The notes under the pieces were generated by a model. The model was not told the origin of the DNA and did no database searches. It was given only the letters and a program-made list of their open reading frames with translations. Shown here one piece after another: positions 1 to 6,190 of a stretch of 6,817 bases of DNA. A program made the position numbers and the translations under genes. This stretch comes from Desulfuromonadaceae bacterium (GTDB lineage: Bacteria; Desulfobacterota; Desulfuromonadia; Desulfuromonadales; Geopsychrobacteraceae): positions 1 to 6,817 of the forward strand of contig JADGED010000014.1 in the NCBI GenBank assembly GCA_016744555.1, in the 5' to 3' direction. Position 1 is the stretch's first letter, and each line of letters opens with the position of its first letter.

Positions 1-1747
1 ACGTCAGGCAGTTACTAATCCTGAGAACACCCTGTTTGCGATCAAGCGTTTAATTGGCCGTAAATTTACCGCTGAAGCTGTACAAAAAGACATGAAAATC
101 AGCCCATTCAACATTATCGAAGCCGATAATGGCGATGCTTGGGTTCAAGCTCGGGATAAAAAATACAGCGCCCCAGAAATCTCTGCGATGGTTCTGCAAA
201 AAATGAAGCAAACTGCAGAAGATTATCTCGGCGAAAAAGTTACCGATGCGGTTATTACCGTTCCTGCTTACTTTAACGATTCCCAGCGTCAAGCAACTAA
301 AGATGCTGGTAAAATTTCTGGACTTAACGTTCTACGGATCATTAACGAGCCAACTGCTGCGTCACTAGCCTACGGTCTCGACAAAAAGAATGAAATGACC
401 ATCGCTGTATTTGACCTTGGTGGCGGTACTTTTGACGTATCTATCCTTGATCTTGGTGATGGCGTTTTTGAAGTTAAATCTACCAATGGCGATACTTTCC
501 TCGGTGGTGAAGACTTTGACCAGAAAATCATCGACTATGTTGCAGACGAATTCAAAAAAGATCAGGGTATCGATCTACGTGGTGACAAAATGGCTCTCCA
601 GCGGCTAAAAGAGGCTGCTGAAAAAGCCAAGTGTGAGCTTTCCACTTCAATGGAAACCGACATCAATTTACCATTTATCACTGCTGACCAATCGGGTCCA
701 AAGCACCTGAACATTAAGCTTTCACGCTCCAAGCTGGAAAGCATCTGTAGTGAGTTAATCACCCGCCTGACTGCTCCATGCCAGACCGCACTAAAAGATG
801 CCGGTCTTTCTGCCGACGAAATCACCGAAGTTGTTCTAGTTGGTGGTATGACTCGGATGCCAGCAGTGCAAGAGCGAGTTAAAGAAATCTTTGGTAAAGC
901 ACCAAGCAAAGGGGTAAACCCTGACGAAGTTGTAGCCATTGGTGCTGCGATTCAGGGTGGTGTTTTGACTGGCGACGTTAAAGACGTATTGCTCCTCGAT
1001 GTATCTCCACTGTCTCTAGGGATCGAAACCCTAGGCGGCATCATGACTAAACTGATTGAGAAAAACACCACTGTACCATGCAAGAAGAGCCAAGTATTTT
1101 CTACAGCTGCTGACAATCAGCCAGCGGTTTCGGTTCACGTCCTTCAAGGTGAGCGCGAGATGTCTACCGACAACAAGACGATCGGTAATTTTGAACTAGT
1201 TGGCCTTCCACCTGCACCACGAGGAGTTCCACAGATCGAAGTTACTTTTGACATCGATGCTAACGGTATCCTCCACGTATCAGCTAAAGATCTCGGCACC
1301 GGCAAAGAGCAATCGATCCAGATCACTGCTTCAAGTGGTCTCTCTGAAGAAGAGATCAATAAGATGGTTCAAGATGCCGAAACTCACGCCAGTGAAGATA
1401 AGAACAAACGTGAACTTATCGAAGCTCGTAATCAGGCCGACGGCCTTGCTTACACCACAGAAAAATCTCTTACCGAACATGGTGAGAAACTTGACAGCGC
1501 AACCAAGAAACAAATCGAAGAAGCGCTTGAAGAGTTAAAAACTGCAACTGCTGGTGAAGATCCAGAAGCAATCAAGCAAAAGAGTGAAGCCCTTGCTCAA
1601 GCATCTCACAAACTAGCAGAAATGATGTATGCCCAAGCACAGGATGAAGGCGATGCTCCTGCAGATGCTGACGGCGCTGCTCCTGCAGAAGACAAAGATG
1701 GAGATGTTGTCGACGCAGAATTTGAGGATGTTGACGAAAAAAAATAA
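1..1747 (+). CDS. dnaK: Chaperone protein DnaK (Hsp70), 5' end cut off by window edge
   Basis: ATP-dependent cytosolic Hsp70 chaperone that binds and releases unfolded segments with DnaJ and GrpE. The frame is already open at base 2 and reads RQAVTNPENTLFAIKRLIGR, which aligns with E. coli DnaK from about residue 56. The ATG at 92 is therefore internal, and about 55 N-terminal residues, including the first phosphate loop, lie off the window. The visible 581 residues imply a full length near 636 (E. coli 638). The Hsp70 signatures are present: VPAYFNDSQRQATKDAG (about 259-309), the ATP-phosphate motif DLGGGTFDVS (413-442) with the autophosphorylation-site Thr, and VVLVGGMTRMP (about 830-862). 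The interdomain linker VLLLD is at 986-1000, followed by the beta-sandwich substrate domain, the helical lid and an acidic Ala/Asp-rich tail ending EFEDVDEKK. The reading frame is intact. A terminator hairpin follows at once, then dnaJ. The usual partners grpE and hrcA would lie upstream but are not visible. Confidence 0.98.
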   Translation, partial: RQAVTNPENTLFAIKRLIGRKFTAEAVQKDMKISPFNIIEADNGDAWVQARDKKYSAPEISAMVLQKMKQTAEDYLGEKVTDAVITVPAYFNDSQRQATKDAGKISGLNVLRIINEPTAASLAYGLDKKNEMTIAVFDLGGGTFDVSILDLGDGVFEVKSTNGDTFLGGEDFDQKIIDYVADEFKKDQGIDLRGDKMALQRLKEAAEKAKCELSTSMETDINLPFITADQSGPKHLNIKLSRSKLESICSELITRLTAPCQTALKDAGLSADEITEVVLVGGMTRMPAVQERVKEIFGKAPSKGVNPDEVVAIGAAIQGGVLTGDVKDVLLLDVSPLSLGIETLGGIMTKLIEKNTTVPCKKSQVFSTAADNQPAVSVHVLQGEREMSTDNKTIGNFELVGLPPAPRGVPQIEVTFDIDANGILHVSAKDLGTGKEQSIQITASSGLSEEEINKMVQDAETHASEDKNKRELIEARNQADGLAYTTEKSLTEHGEKLDSATKKQIEEALEELKTATAGEDPEAIKQKSEALAQASHKLAEMMYAQAQDEGDAPADADGAAPAEDKDGDVVDAEFEDVDEKK

Positions 1748-1759
1748 GTAAAACGAACC

Positions 1760-1802
1760 AAAGCAGTTGTCAGTACTTAGATTGCGCTGACAACTGCTTT
1801 TT
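1760..1802 (+). terminator. Intrinsic terminator after dnaK
   Basis: A perfect 14-bp inverted repeat (left arm 1760-1773, AAAGCAGTTGTCAG; right arm 1787-1800) encloses a 13-nt loop. The right arm runs into a T-run at 1798-1802. It begins 12 nt after the dnaK stop codon. The A/T ends of the stem allow some bidirectional activity, but the U-tract favours termination of dnaK transcription on the + strand. It lies between dnaK and dnaJ, so it should lower or decouple dnaJ expression. Confidence 0.85.
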
Positions 1803-1868
1803 ATCTCCAACTATTGATAAACGGTAGCGGAAAACCACAAACGTCTCTTGAGATTGTAGGTTCTAATA

Positions 1869-1896
1869 TTGCGGCTGCAAAACCCGTAAATACGAT
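1869..1896 (+). promoter_or_regulatory. Possible weak sigma-70-type promoter for dnaJ
   Basis: TTGCGG (1869-1874) and TACGAT (1891-1896) are separated by 16 nt, about 30 nt upstream of the dnaJ start and downstream of the dnaK terminator. The -10 box matches 4 of 6 consensus bases and the -35 box matches mainly in TTG. The position is right for driving dnaJ past the terminator, but the match is weak. The 122 nt between the terminator and dnaJ hold nothing else I recognise. I found no convincing heat-shock sigma-32 pair and no CIRCE-like inverted repeat here. Confidence 0.2.
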
Positions 1897-1912
1897 CAAA
1901 ACGGACTAGATC

Positions 1913-1916
1913 AGGA
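1913..1916 (+). promoter_or_regulatory. Ribosome binding site for dnaJ supporting a TTG start
   Basis: AGGA at 1913-1916 lies 8 nt upstream of the TTG at 1925. There is no in-frame ATG near the conserved N-terminus MAKQDYYDIL, so this site and the alignment together decide the TTG start. Confidence 0.6.
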
Positions 1917-1924
1917 TAAATATT

Positions 1925-3046
1925 TTGGCCAAGCAAGACTATTACGACATTCTTGATGTCAACCGTAACGCCAGTGCTACGGAAATAAAAAAAGCCTATC
2001 GCCGCCTAGCAATTCAGTTTCACCCAGACAAAAATCCGGGCGACAAACAGGCCGAAAGTAAGTTCAAAGAGCTTTCAGAAGCATATGCTGTCCTTTCTGA
2101 CGCCCAAAAGCGTGCCAATTATGATCAATTTGGTCATGCCGGTGTCAATGGTGCGGGTGGATTTTCTAGCGGTGGGTTCGGTGGTGGTGGGGCCCCTTTT
2201 GAAGACATATTTGGCGATATATTTGGGGATATATTCGGTGGTGGCTCACGCCGTGGTGGCAGCCGAGGACAACGTGGTGATGATCTTCGCTACAACTTGA
2301 CCATCACCTTTGAAGAAGCAGCATTCGGTACCGAAAAAAATCTACAATTGCCACGCAAGCAAGCATGTGAAACCTGTAGTGGCTCTGGGGCTCGCCCTGG
2401 GACCGAAGCACAAACTTGCTCCACCTGTGGTGGTGTCGGCCAAGTCCGCTATCAACAAGGCTTCTTTACCATGACAAGACCATGTCCTGACTGTCGTGGA
2501 AAAGGTTCAATTATTGCTGATCCGTGCCCCGATTGTCATGGCAGCGGACAAGTTAAAAGCAAGCGTACCGTCGCCCTTAAAGTTCCTGCTGGGGTTGAAG
2601 ATGGCATCCGCTTAAAACTAAGCAACGAAGGTGATGCAGGCTCACAAGGTGGCTCTCCAGGGGATCTTTATGTTGTTATCAGCGTTGAAGAACACTCAAT
2701 TTTCAGCCGCGAAGGTCAAGATGTAATTTGCGAAATTCCGATCTCCTTTGTCCAAGCTGCCCTCGGTTGTGACCTAGAAGTCCCTACCTTAGAAGGAAGA
2801 CTTAACCTAAAAGTACCGGCTGGAACCCAGACGGGGAAAGTCTTTAAACTTTCAGGCAAAGGGATTGTCGCCCTTCAAGGACATCATCGACGTGGCGATC
2901 AATTAGTGGTTCTAAAAGTAGAAGTACCTACAAAAATGAATACCCGCCAGCGCGAGCTACTAGAAGAATTTGCTAAAGAGAGCGGCGAAGATATTCATCC
3001 ACAAGGAAAAGGCTTTTTCGATAAAGTCAAAGAGCTGTTTGATTGA
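1925..3046 (+). CDS. dnaJ: Chaperone protein DnaJ (Hsp40, class A)
   Basis: Cytosolic co-chaperone that captures unfolded protein, delivers it to DnaK and stimulates DnaK ATP hydrolysis. The 373-residue length is typical of full-length type I DnaJ. Domains in order: J-domain at about 5-70 with the essential HPD at 33-35; a Gly/Phe-rich region at about 71-118 that includes a DIFG triplet repeat; a zinc-binding domain with four CXXCXGXG motifs at 148-155, 165-172, 187-194 and 201-208, all eight cysteines present; and C-terminal substrate-binding beta domains at about 212-340 followed by a dimerisation tail. The start is TTG, the only start giving the conserved MAKQDYY N-terminus, with an SD 8 nt upstream. 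The J-domain reads YDILDV where YEVLGV is usual (Asp11 replaces the common Gly), a mild divergence. The gene is 177 nt downstream of dnaK with a terminator between them. No hairpin terminator is visible after its TGA stop. Confidence 0.97.
   Translation: MAKQDYYDILDVNRNASATEIKKAYRRLAIQFHPDKNPGDKQAESKFKELSEAYAVLSDAQKRANYDQFGHAGVNGAGGFSSGGFGGGGAPFEDIFGDIFGDIFGGGSRRGGSRGQRGDDLRYNLTITFEEAAFGTEKNLQLPRKQACETCSGSGARPGTEAQTCSTCGGVGQVRYQQGFFTMTRPCPDCRGKGSIIADPCPDCHGSGQVKSKRTVALKVPAGVEDGIRLKLSNEGDAGSQGGSPGDLYVVISVEEHSIFSREGQDVICEIPISFVQAALGCDLEVPTLEGRLNLKVPAGTQTGKVFKLSGKGIVALQGHHRRGDQLVVLKVEVPTKMNTRQRELLEEFAKESGEDIHPQGKGFFDKVKELFD
2204..2239 (+). repeat. Three imperfect 12-nt tandem repeats in dnaJ (DIFG triplet)
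   Basis: Three consecutive in-frame 12-mers (2204-2215, 2216-2227, 2228-2239), each a variant of GATATATTTGGN, encode DIFG DIFG DIFG at DnaJ residues 94-105. DnaJ proteins commonly carry one to three DIFG-like units at the end of the Gly/Phe region. This is a conserved protein motif with probable copy-number drift at the DNA level, not a separate element. Confidence 0.8.
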
Positions 3047-3072
3047 TTTTTTGCAACTTTTCAGAGTATAAG
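3043..3072 (+). promoter_or_regulatory. Candidate sigma-70-type promoter for the LpoA-like gene
   Basis: TTGATT (3043-3048, overlapping the dnaJ stop codon) and TATAAG (3067-3072) are separated by 18 nt. The matches to consensus are 4/6 and 5/6. Transcription would begin near 3079, about 70 nt before the preferred start codon at 3147, giving a short leader. Readthrough from dnaJ is an alternative, since no terminator is visible between the genes. Confidence 0.35.
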
Positions 3073-3137
3073 TTTGTATTAACTGGCATGGCTTTTGTTC
3101 ATCCATGAACTTTAGTATATCAATGTTAGAAACTTAT

Positions 3138-3141
3138 GGAG
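3138..3141 (+). promoter_or_regulatory. Ribosome binding site deciding the start at 3147
   Basis: GGAG at 3138-3141 lies 5 nt before the ATG at 3147. The in-frame ATGs at 3105 and 3123 have no comparable purine-rich site in front of them. A start at 3147 also places a Lys-Arg pair and then a hydrophobic stretch at the very N-terminus, as a signal peptide requires. Confidence 0.65.
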
Positions 3142-3146
3142 CACGC

Positions 3147-5069
3147 ATGAAGCGGATTTATTTCCTAATTTTATCTGGAGTCACCACTGCACTATTGCTG
3201 TTATGCTTTTCTACAGTTAATGTGTCCGCAGCAGACTCACCAGAGATAGAACAGGGATATGAGCTGTTTTATAACGGTAAAACCAATCAATCTTTGGCGG
3301 TATTACGTGACTTTGTCCGTGCAAATCCAACCTCCAAAGAAACCTCTAGTGCCTATACATTAATCGGCCGCATTTTTTCACAACAAAATAAACATGCTGA
3401 GGCACTACTTTACTTGCAGCGCATCCCCGTACTGTTTCGAACCAATGAAGTAGACCTGCTATTAGGGACTAGTCAGGTGCAGGTAGGTGAGTATGTTGCT
3501 GGCTTACAACTCTTGCAACCACTGCTTAACCAACCATTTAACCGCAACGACAAAGCTGCACTATATAAAGCATTAACCACTGCCGCTACCGAAACCAAAC
3601 AGCTGCTTTTGGCACTTTACTATCTGCAACAGCAGCTCAGTTGGAGTGATAACCCTGCTGCGATTTTAGCGCAAGCCCACCAATTGCTACAAAATCGCCT
3701 CAATGAAAACGATTTAGCCGAAGCTGCATTTATGTGGCAACAGACGGCGATTGGTCAAGATGCGCGCTTGCAACTAGCTCGGCTGGCATTGGTACAACAA
3801 CAGACGGATCTAGCCAAACAACATTTACAATTGCTATTTTCCTCCAGCACCACATTTCCATACTGGCACGAAGCTGAACAATTATTGCAAAGGACGACCG
3901 CTGAACATTGGCTTAGTCGCGACAGTATTGGCATCATGCTACCGCTAAGTGGTGCTTATGCATCTTATGGCGAAGCGGTCAAGAATGGGCTTGAATTGGC
4001 CCTACAGGAACATAACAAAAGTCGCCTGCCAGCGCGATTTATTTACCAAGATACTGCTGATGCAGAGGCAACTCCAGCACAGATAGTCAACCGCTTAAGC
4101 CACGAAGATAAAGTTATGGCGATTATTGGTCCTCTACTTGGCACCAATGCTGCTGTTGCGGCTAGGCAAGCACAACTAGAGATGGTCCCCATATTGACTA
4201 TGGCGCAAACAGCAGGAATTCCCCAAATTGGCAATTTTGTCTTTCGCGACACATTGACTGCAGAACAACAGATCAAAACCCTGGTTAGCCATGCTATGGC
4301 AAGCAACCACATCTCATTTTCAATCCTTCGCCCAGAAAATAATTTGGGGAAGAAAATGACAGAATTATTTATCAGCGAGCTACTCCTAGCTGGCGGTGAA
4401 GTTATCGATATTATAACCTATCCGGACGATAGTACCGACTTCAGGCAACAAATTAGAAAACTACTCTGGGAAGATTACGAGGTGGAAATTCCAGAAACGG
4501 TAGTGGAAGCAATTGATGAAAGTGGAATTGAAGATGAAACCACTATTATAGAAACAGTTAAACGCAAAGTTCCAGAATTAGAATATCCACTACCACCATT
4601 TCATGCCCTATTTATTCCCGACTATGCCGATCAGGTCGGCCAAATTGGTCCTCAAATGGTATTTTATGGACTTAAGGATGTAACGTTGCTTGGAATTAAC
4701 GGTTGGAACTCACCTGAGCTCGCTACCCGGGCTGGGCGCTTCCTTGGCGATGCTGTTTTTGTTGATGCATTTTACCCCGAAAGCAACAGTCCAGAAGTCC
4801 AGCGTTTTATGGAGCTTTATCGCCAAACTTACCAGCAAGAGCCCACCATTTTAGGCGCACAAGCTTTTGAAATTGCGACACTACTTCTCAATATAATTGA
4901 TGATGCTGAAGTCGGAAATCGTGATGATCTACGAAAAAAGCTGGCTGCTACGAATAACTATCAAGGGATTACCGGCACTACCGGCTTTGACTTGTATGGA
5001 GAAGCAATAAAGCAGCTCTACTTGCTGCAAATTGAAGGCAAGCAAATTGTGGAGCTACCAGCAAACTAG
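3147..5069 (+). CDS. Secreted TPR / type-1 periplasmic-binding-fold protein, LpoA-like (putative penicillin-binding protein activator)
   Basis: Predicted envelope protein of 640 residues. Residues 1-28 look like a Sec signal peptide: MKR, a hydrophobic core, then VSA before AD. The one Cys there (LLLC) is a poor lipobox, so cleavage by signal peptidase I is more likely than lipidation. Residues about 32-250 are all-helical, Leu/Gln/Ala-rich and TPR-like, with recurring patterns such as GYELFYNGKTNQSLAVL and HAEALLYLQRI. From about 260 a type-1 periplasmic-binding (ABC-ligand/LivJ-like) fold begins with IGIMLPLSGAYASYGEAVKN. It continues through IIGPLLGTNAAVAA and FHALFIPDYADQVGQIGPQM to the C-terminus. 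This architecture matches LpoA/LppC-like proteins (COG3107), which in E. coli stimulate the peptidoglycan synthase PBP1A from the outer membrane. In other phyla the role is untested, and the fold could instead bind a small ligand. An acidic segment (about 442-482) interrupts the second domain. The in-frame ATG at 3105 would add 14 residues, but SD position and signal-peptide form favour 3147. Confidence 0.8.
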   Translation: MKRIYFLILSGVTTALLLLCFSTVNVSAADSPEIEQGYELFYNGKTNQSLAVLRDFVRANPTSKETSSAYTLIGRIFSQQNKHAEALLYLQRIPVLFRTNEVDLLLGTSQVQVGEYVAGLQLLQPLLNQPFNRNDKAALYKALTTAATETKQLLLALYYLQQQLSWSDNPAAILAQAHQLLQNRLNENDLAEAAFMWQQTAIGQDARLQLARLALVQQQTDLAKQHLQLLFSSSTTFPYWHEAEQLLQRTTAEHWLSRDSIGIMLPLSGAYASYGEAVKNGLELALQEHNKSRLPARFIYQDTADAEATPAQIVNRLSHEDKVMAIIGPLLGTNAAVAARQAQLEMVPILTMAQTAGIPQIGNFVFRDTLTAEQQIKTLVSHAMASNHISFSILRPENNLGKKMTELFISELLLAGGEVIDIITYPDDSTDFRQQIRKLLWEDYEVEIPETVVEAIDESGIEDETTIIETVKRKVPELEYPLPPFHALFIPDYADQVGQIGPQMVFYGLKDVTLLGINGWNSPELATRAGRFLGDAVFVDAFYPESNSPEVQRFMELYRQTYQQEPTILGAQAFEIATLLLNIIDDAEVGNRDDLRKKLAATNNYQGITGTTGFDLYGEAIKQLYLLQIEGKQIVELPAN

Positions 5070-5096
5070 TACCAAAACGTCTTTTAGCGAAAATAA

Positions 5097-6155
5097 TCAC
5101 AATCCAGCATATTCCAAAAAAGTAACTGGTGGCGTATAAGCTTGCTGCTCAGCCAATAAATTATTTATCTCTTCAGGACCAAAATACCTAGCTTCTAACG
5201 CTCGTCCCCGCTCCATCCAGAACCCAAACTGGGGAATAAATGAATTGTGGCGAATGGTATGATCAATTGTCAATCCAGCCAACACAAAAATATTAACATC
5301 CACTCCATCAAAGTTATCCGTCACAAACGAAGCTATCTGATGAAATTGTCGCCAAGTATTAATATTGCATAGACGTTTATGGGGGAAATCGGAAGCGACT
5401 ACTTCAGGCAAAAAATCGAACACCGAAACTTCAAGCATAGTTTTTGGTTCATGACTTTCGTGGTCCAAAATTTTCCGAAAGGAAAACAACTCTGGAGTCA
5501 ACAGGACTCCAATTGGCTGTGGAATCTCTAGTAATGTTTCGATAAATTCTGGATATTTTTCAATCAGTCCTGGGTTTACTCGATATATTTTCCCCAGAGT
5601 TCCTTCCCCAATGGAACTACCATCGATCAATCCGTCTAAATTAATTACGATCTTAACCGTGTCACTTACCGGTTTTTCGAATAGATACTTATATGGGATC
5701 TCAACATTAAAGCCCTCAGCACCACGAAATATTTTAATCAATTGAGTAGCACGCCGGTACACTCGCAAGTATTCATCCATAACTCTTGCCAACATGCCAC
5801 AGCAAGGAGCTAGCGCCCCATTCACCCTTTCGATATAGCCAATACCATCGGCTTCTTTTGCCCCGATATGGCTCCCCCCAAGGACAACGACATCCTTCCC
5901 ATGATGAGCTGCGGTCACTAATCTACTAGGATCTAGAAGGGCACCAATGCGCCCTAAATTGAAGGTGGGACAATTATAAACGTAACCAAGGAGGGCTTTT
6001 TTGATCGACTGGCTTTCATCAGAACATTGCCAAATTGCAGGTAACGTTGACTCAAATCCAGCTTGATCAGTTAAAGTACGCATACGGCCGTAAAGTTCCA
6101 TTAGATCAATCGGAGCTTGATCAAGAAAACTTTCCTGCGGAGGTGCAATAGGCAT
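5097..6155 (-). CDS. Putative LCIB/C-like beta-carbonic-anhydrase-family protein
   Basis: A 352-residue protein with no signal peptide or membrane segment, probably cytosolic. Its N-terminal half carries a pattern I associate with the LCIB/LCIC family of algal and bacterial beta-CA-like proteins. The pattern is CPTFNLGRIGALL (62-74), then TAAHHG (81-86), then GGSHIG (93-98), then a Gly-rich stretch, an IER, and APCCGML (116-122). LCIB-family enzymes bind zinc through two Cys and one His in this order. Here the candidates are Cys62, His96 and Cys118 or Cys119. Near the C-terminus, VLAGLTIDHTIRHNSFIPQF (291-310) may be the family's last core strand. If so, residues about 130-285 would be an insertion relative to the compact algal proteins. 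The start ATG has AAAGGAG 6 nt upstream (6162-6168). It lies 35 nt downstream of a canonical beta-carbonic anhydrase gene on the same strand, which fits a role in CO2/bicarbonate handling. Family assignment is by motif memory only; activity is inferred. Confidence 0.55.
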   Translation of the reverse strand: MPIAPPQESFLDQAPIDLMELYGRMRTLTDQAGFESTLPAIWQCSDESQSIKKALLGYVYNCPTFNLGRIGALLDPSRLVTAAHHGKDVVVLGGSHIGAKEADGIGYIERVNGALAPCCGMLARVMDEYLRVYRRATQLIKIFRGAEGFNVEIPYKYLFEKPVSDTVKIVINLDGLIDGSSIGEGTLGKIYRVNPGLIEKYPEFIETLLEIPQPIGVLLTPELFSFRKILDHESHEPKTMLEVSVFDFLPEVVASDFPHKRLCNINTWRQFHQIASFVTDNFDGVDVNIFVLAGLTIDHTIRHNSFIPQFGFWMERGRALEARYFGPEEINNLLAEQQAYTPPVTFLEYAGL

Positions 6156-6161
6156 ACTGCG

Positions 6162-6168
6162 CTCCTTT
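6162..6168 (-). promoter_or_regulatory. Strong Shine-Dalgarno for the LCIB-like gene
   Basis: Reading the minus strand, AAAGGAG ends 6 nt before the ATG at 6155-6153. It lies in the 35-nt gap after the carbonic anhydrase stop codon, where no terminator or promoter is visible. This supports translation from a shared transcript. Confidence 0.8.
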
Positions 6169-6190
6169 AACTGCTGTTACGAAATGATAT

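Noticed and set aside
92..94. ATG as the dnaK start
   Set aside because: Upstream in-frame codons from base 2 encode conserved DnaK residues, so this is an internal Met and the gene is cut by the window edge.
50..292. Open minus-strand frame of 80 codons inside dnaK
   Set aside because: It lies wholly antisense to a strongly conserved dnaK segment and resembles no protein I know. The same applies to the other overlapping frames in dnaK, dnaJ and the LpoA-like gene (for example 562-939 minus, 1200-1538 plus, 2085-2300 plus, 4043-4312 minus).
1846..1876. Heat-shock sigma-32 promoter before dnaJ (CTTGAGA-like -35)
   Set aside because: No CCCCAT-like -10 box occurs at the required spacing; the downstream sequence is TATTGCGG.
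2150..2240. GGT-rich repeats in dnaJ as a possible repeat element
   Set aside because: They encode the normal Gly/Phe linker of DnaJ and are explained by protein composition.
3195..3210. Lipobox in the LpoA-like signal peptide
   Set aside because: The Cys is preceded by LLL, without the Gly/Ala/Ser normally required just before the lipidated Cys. A signal peptidase I site (VSA before AD) fits better.
5070..5096. Bidirectional terminator between the convergent genes
   Set aside because: The only self-complementarity is a short A/T pairing (TTTT/AAAA) around AGCG, too weak to call.
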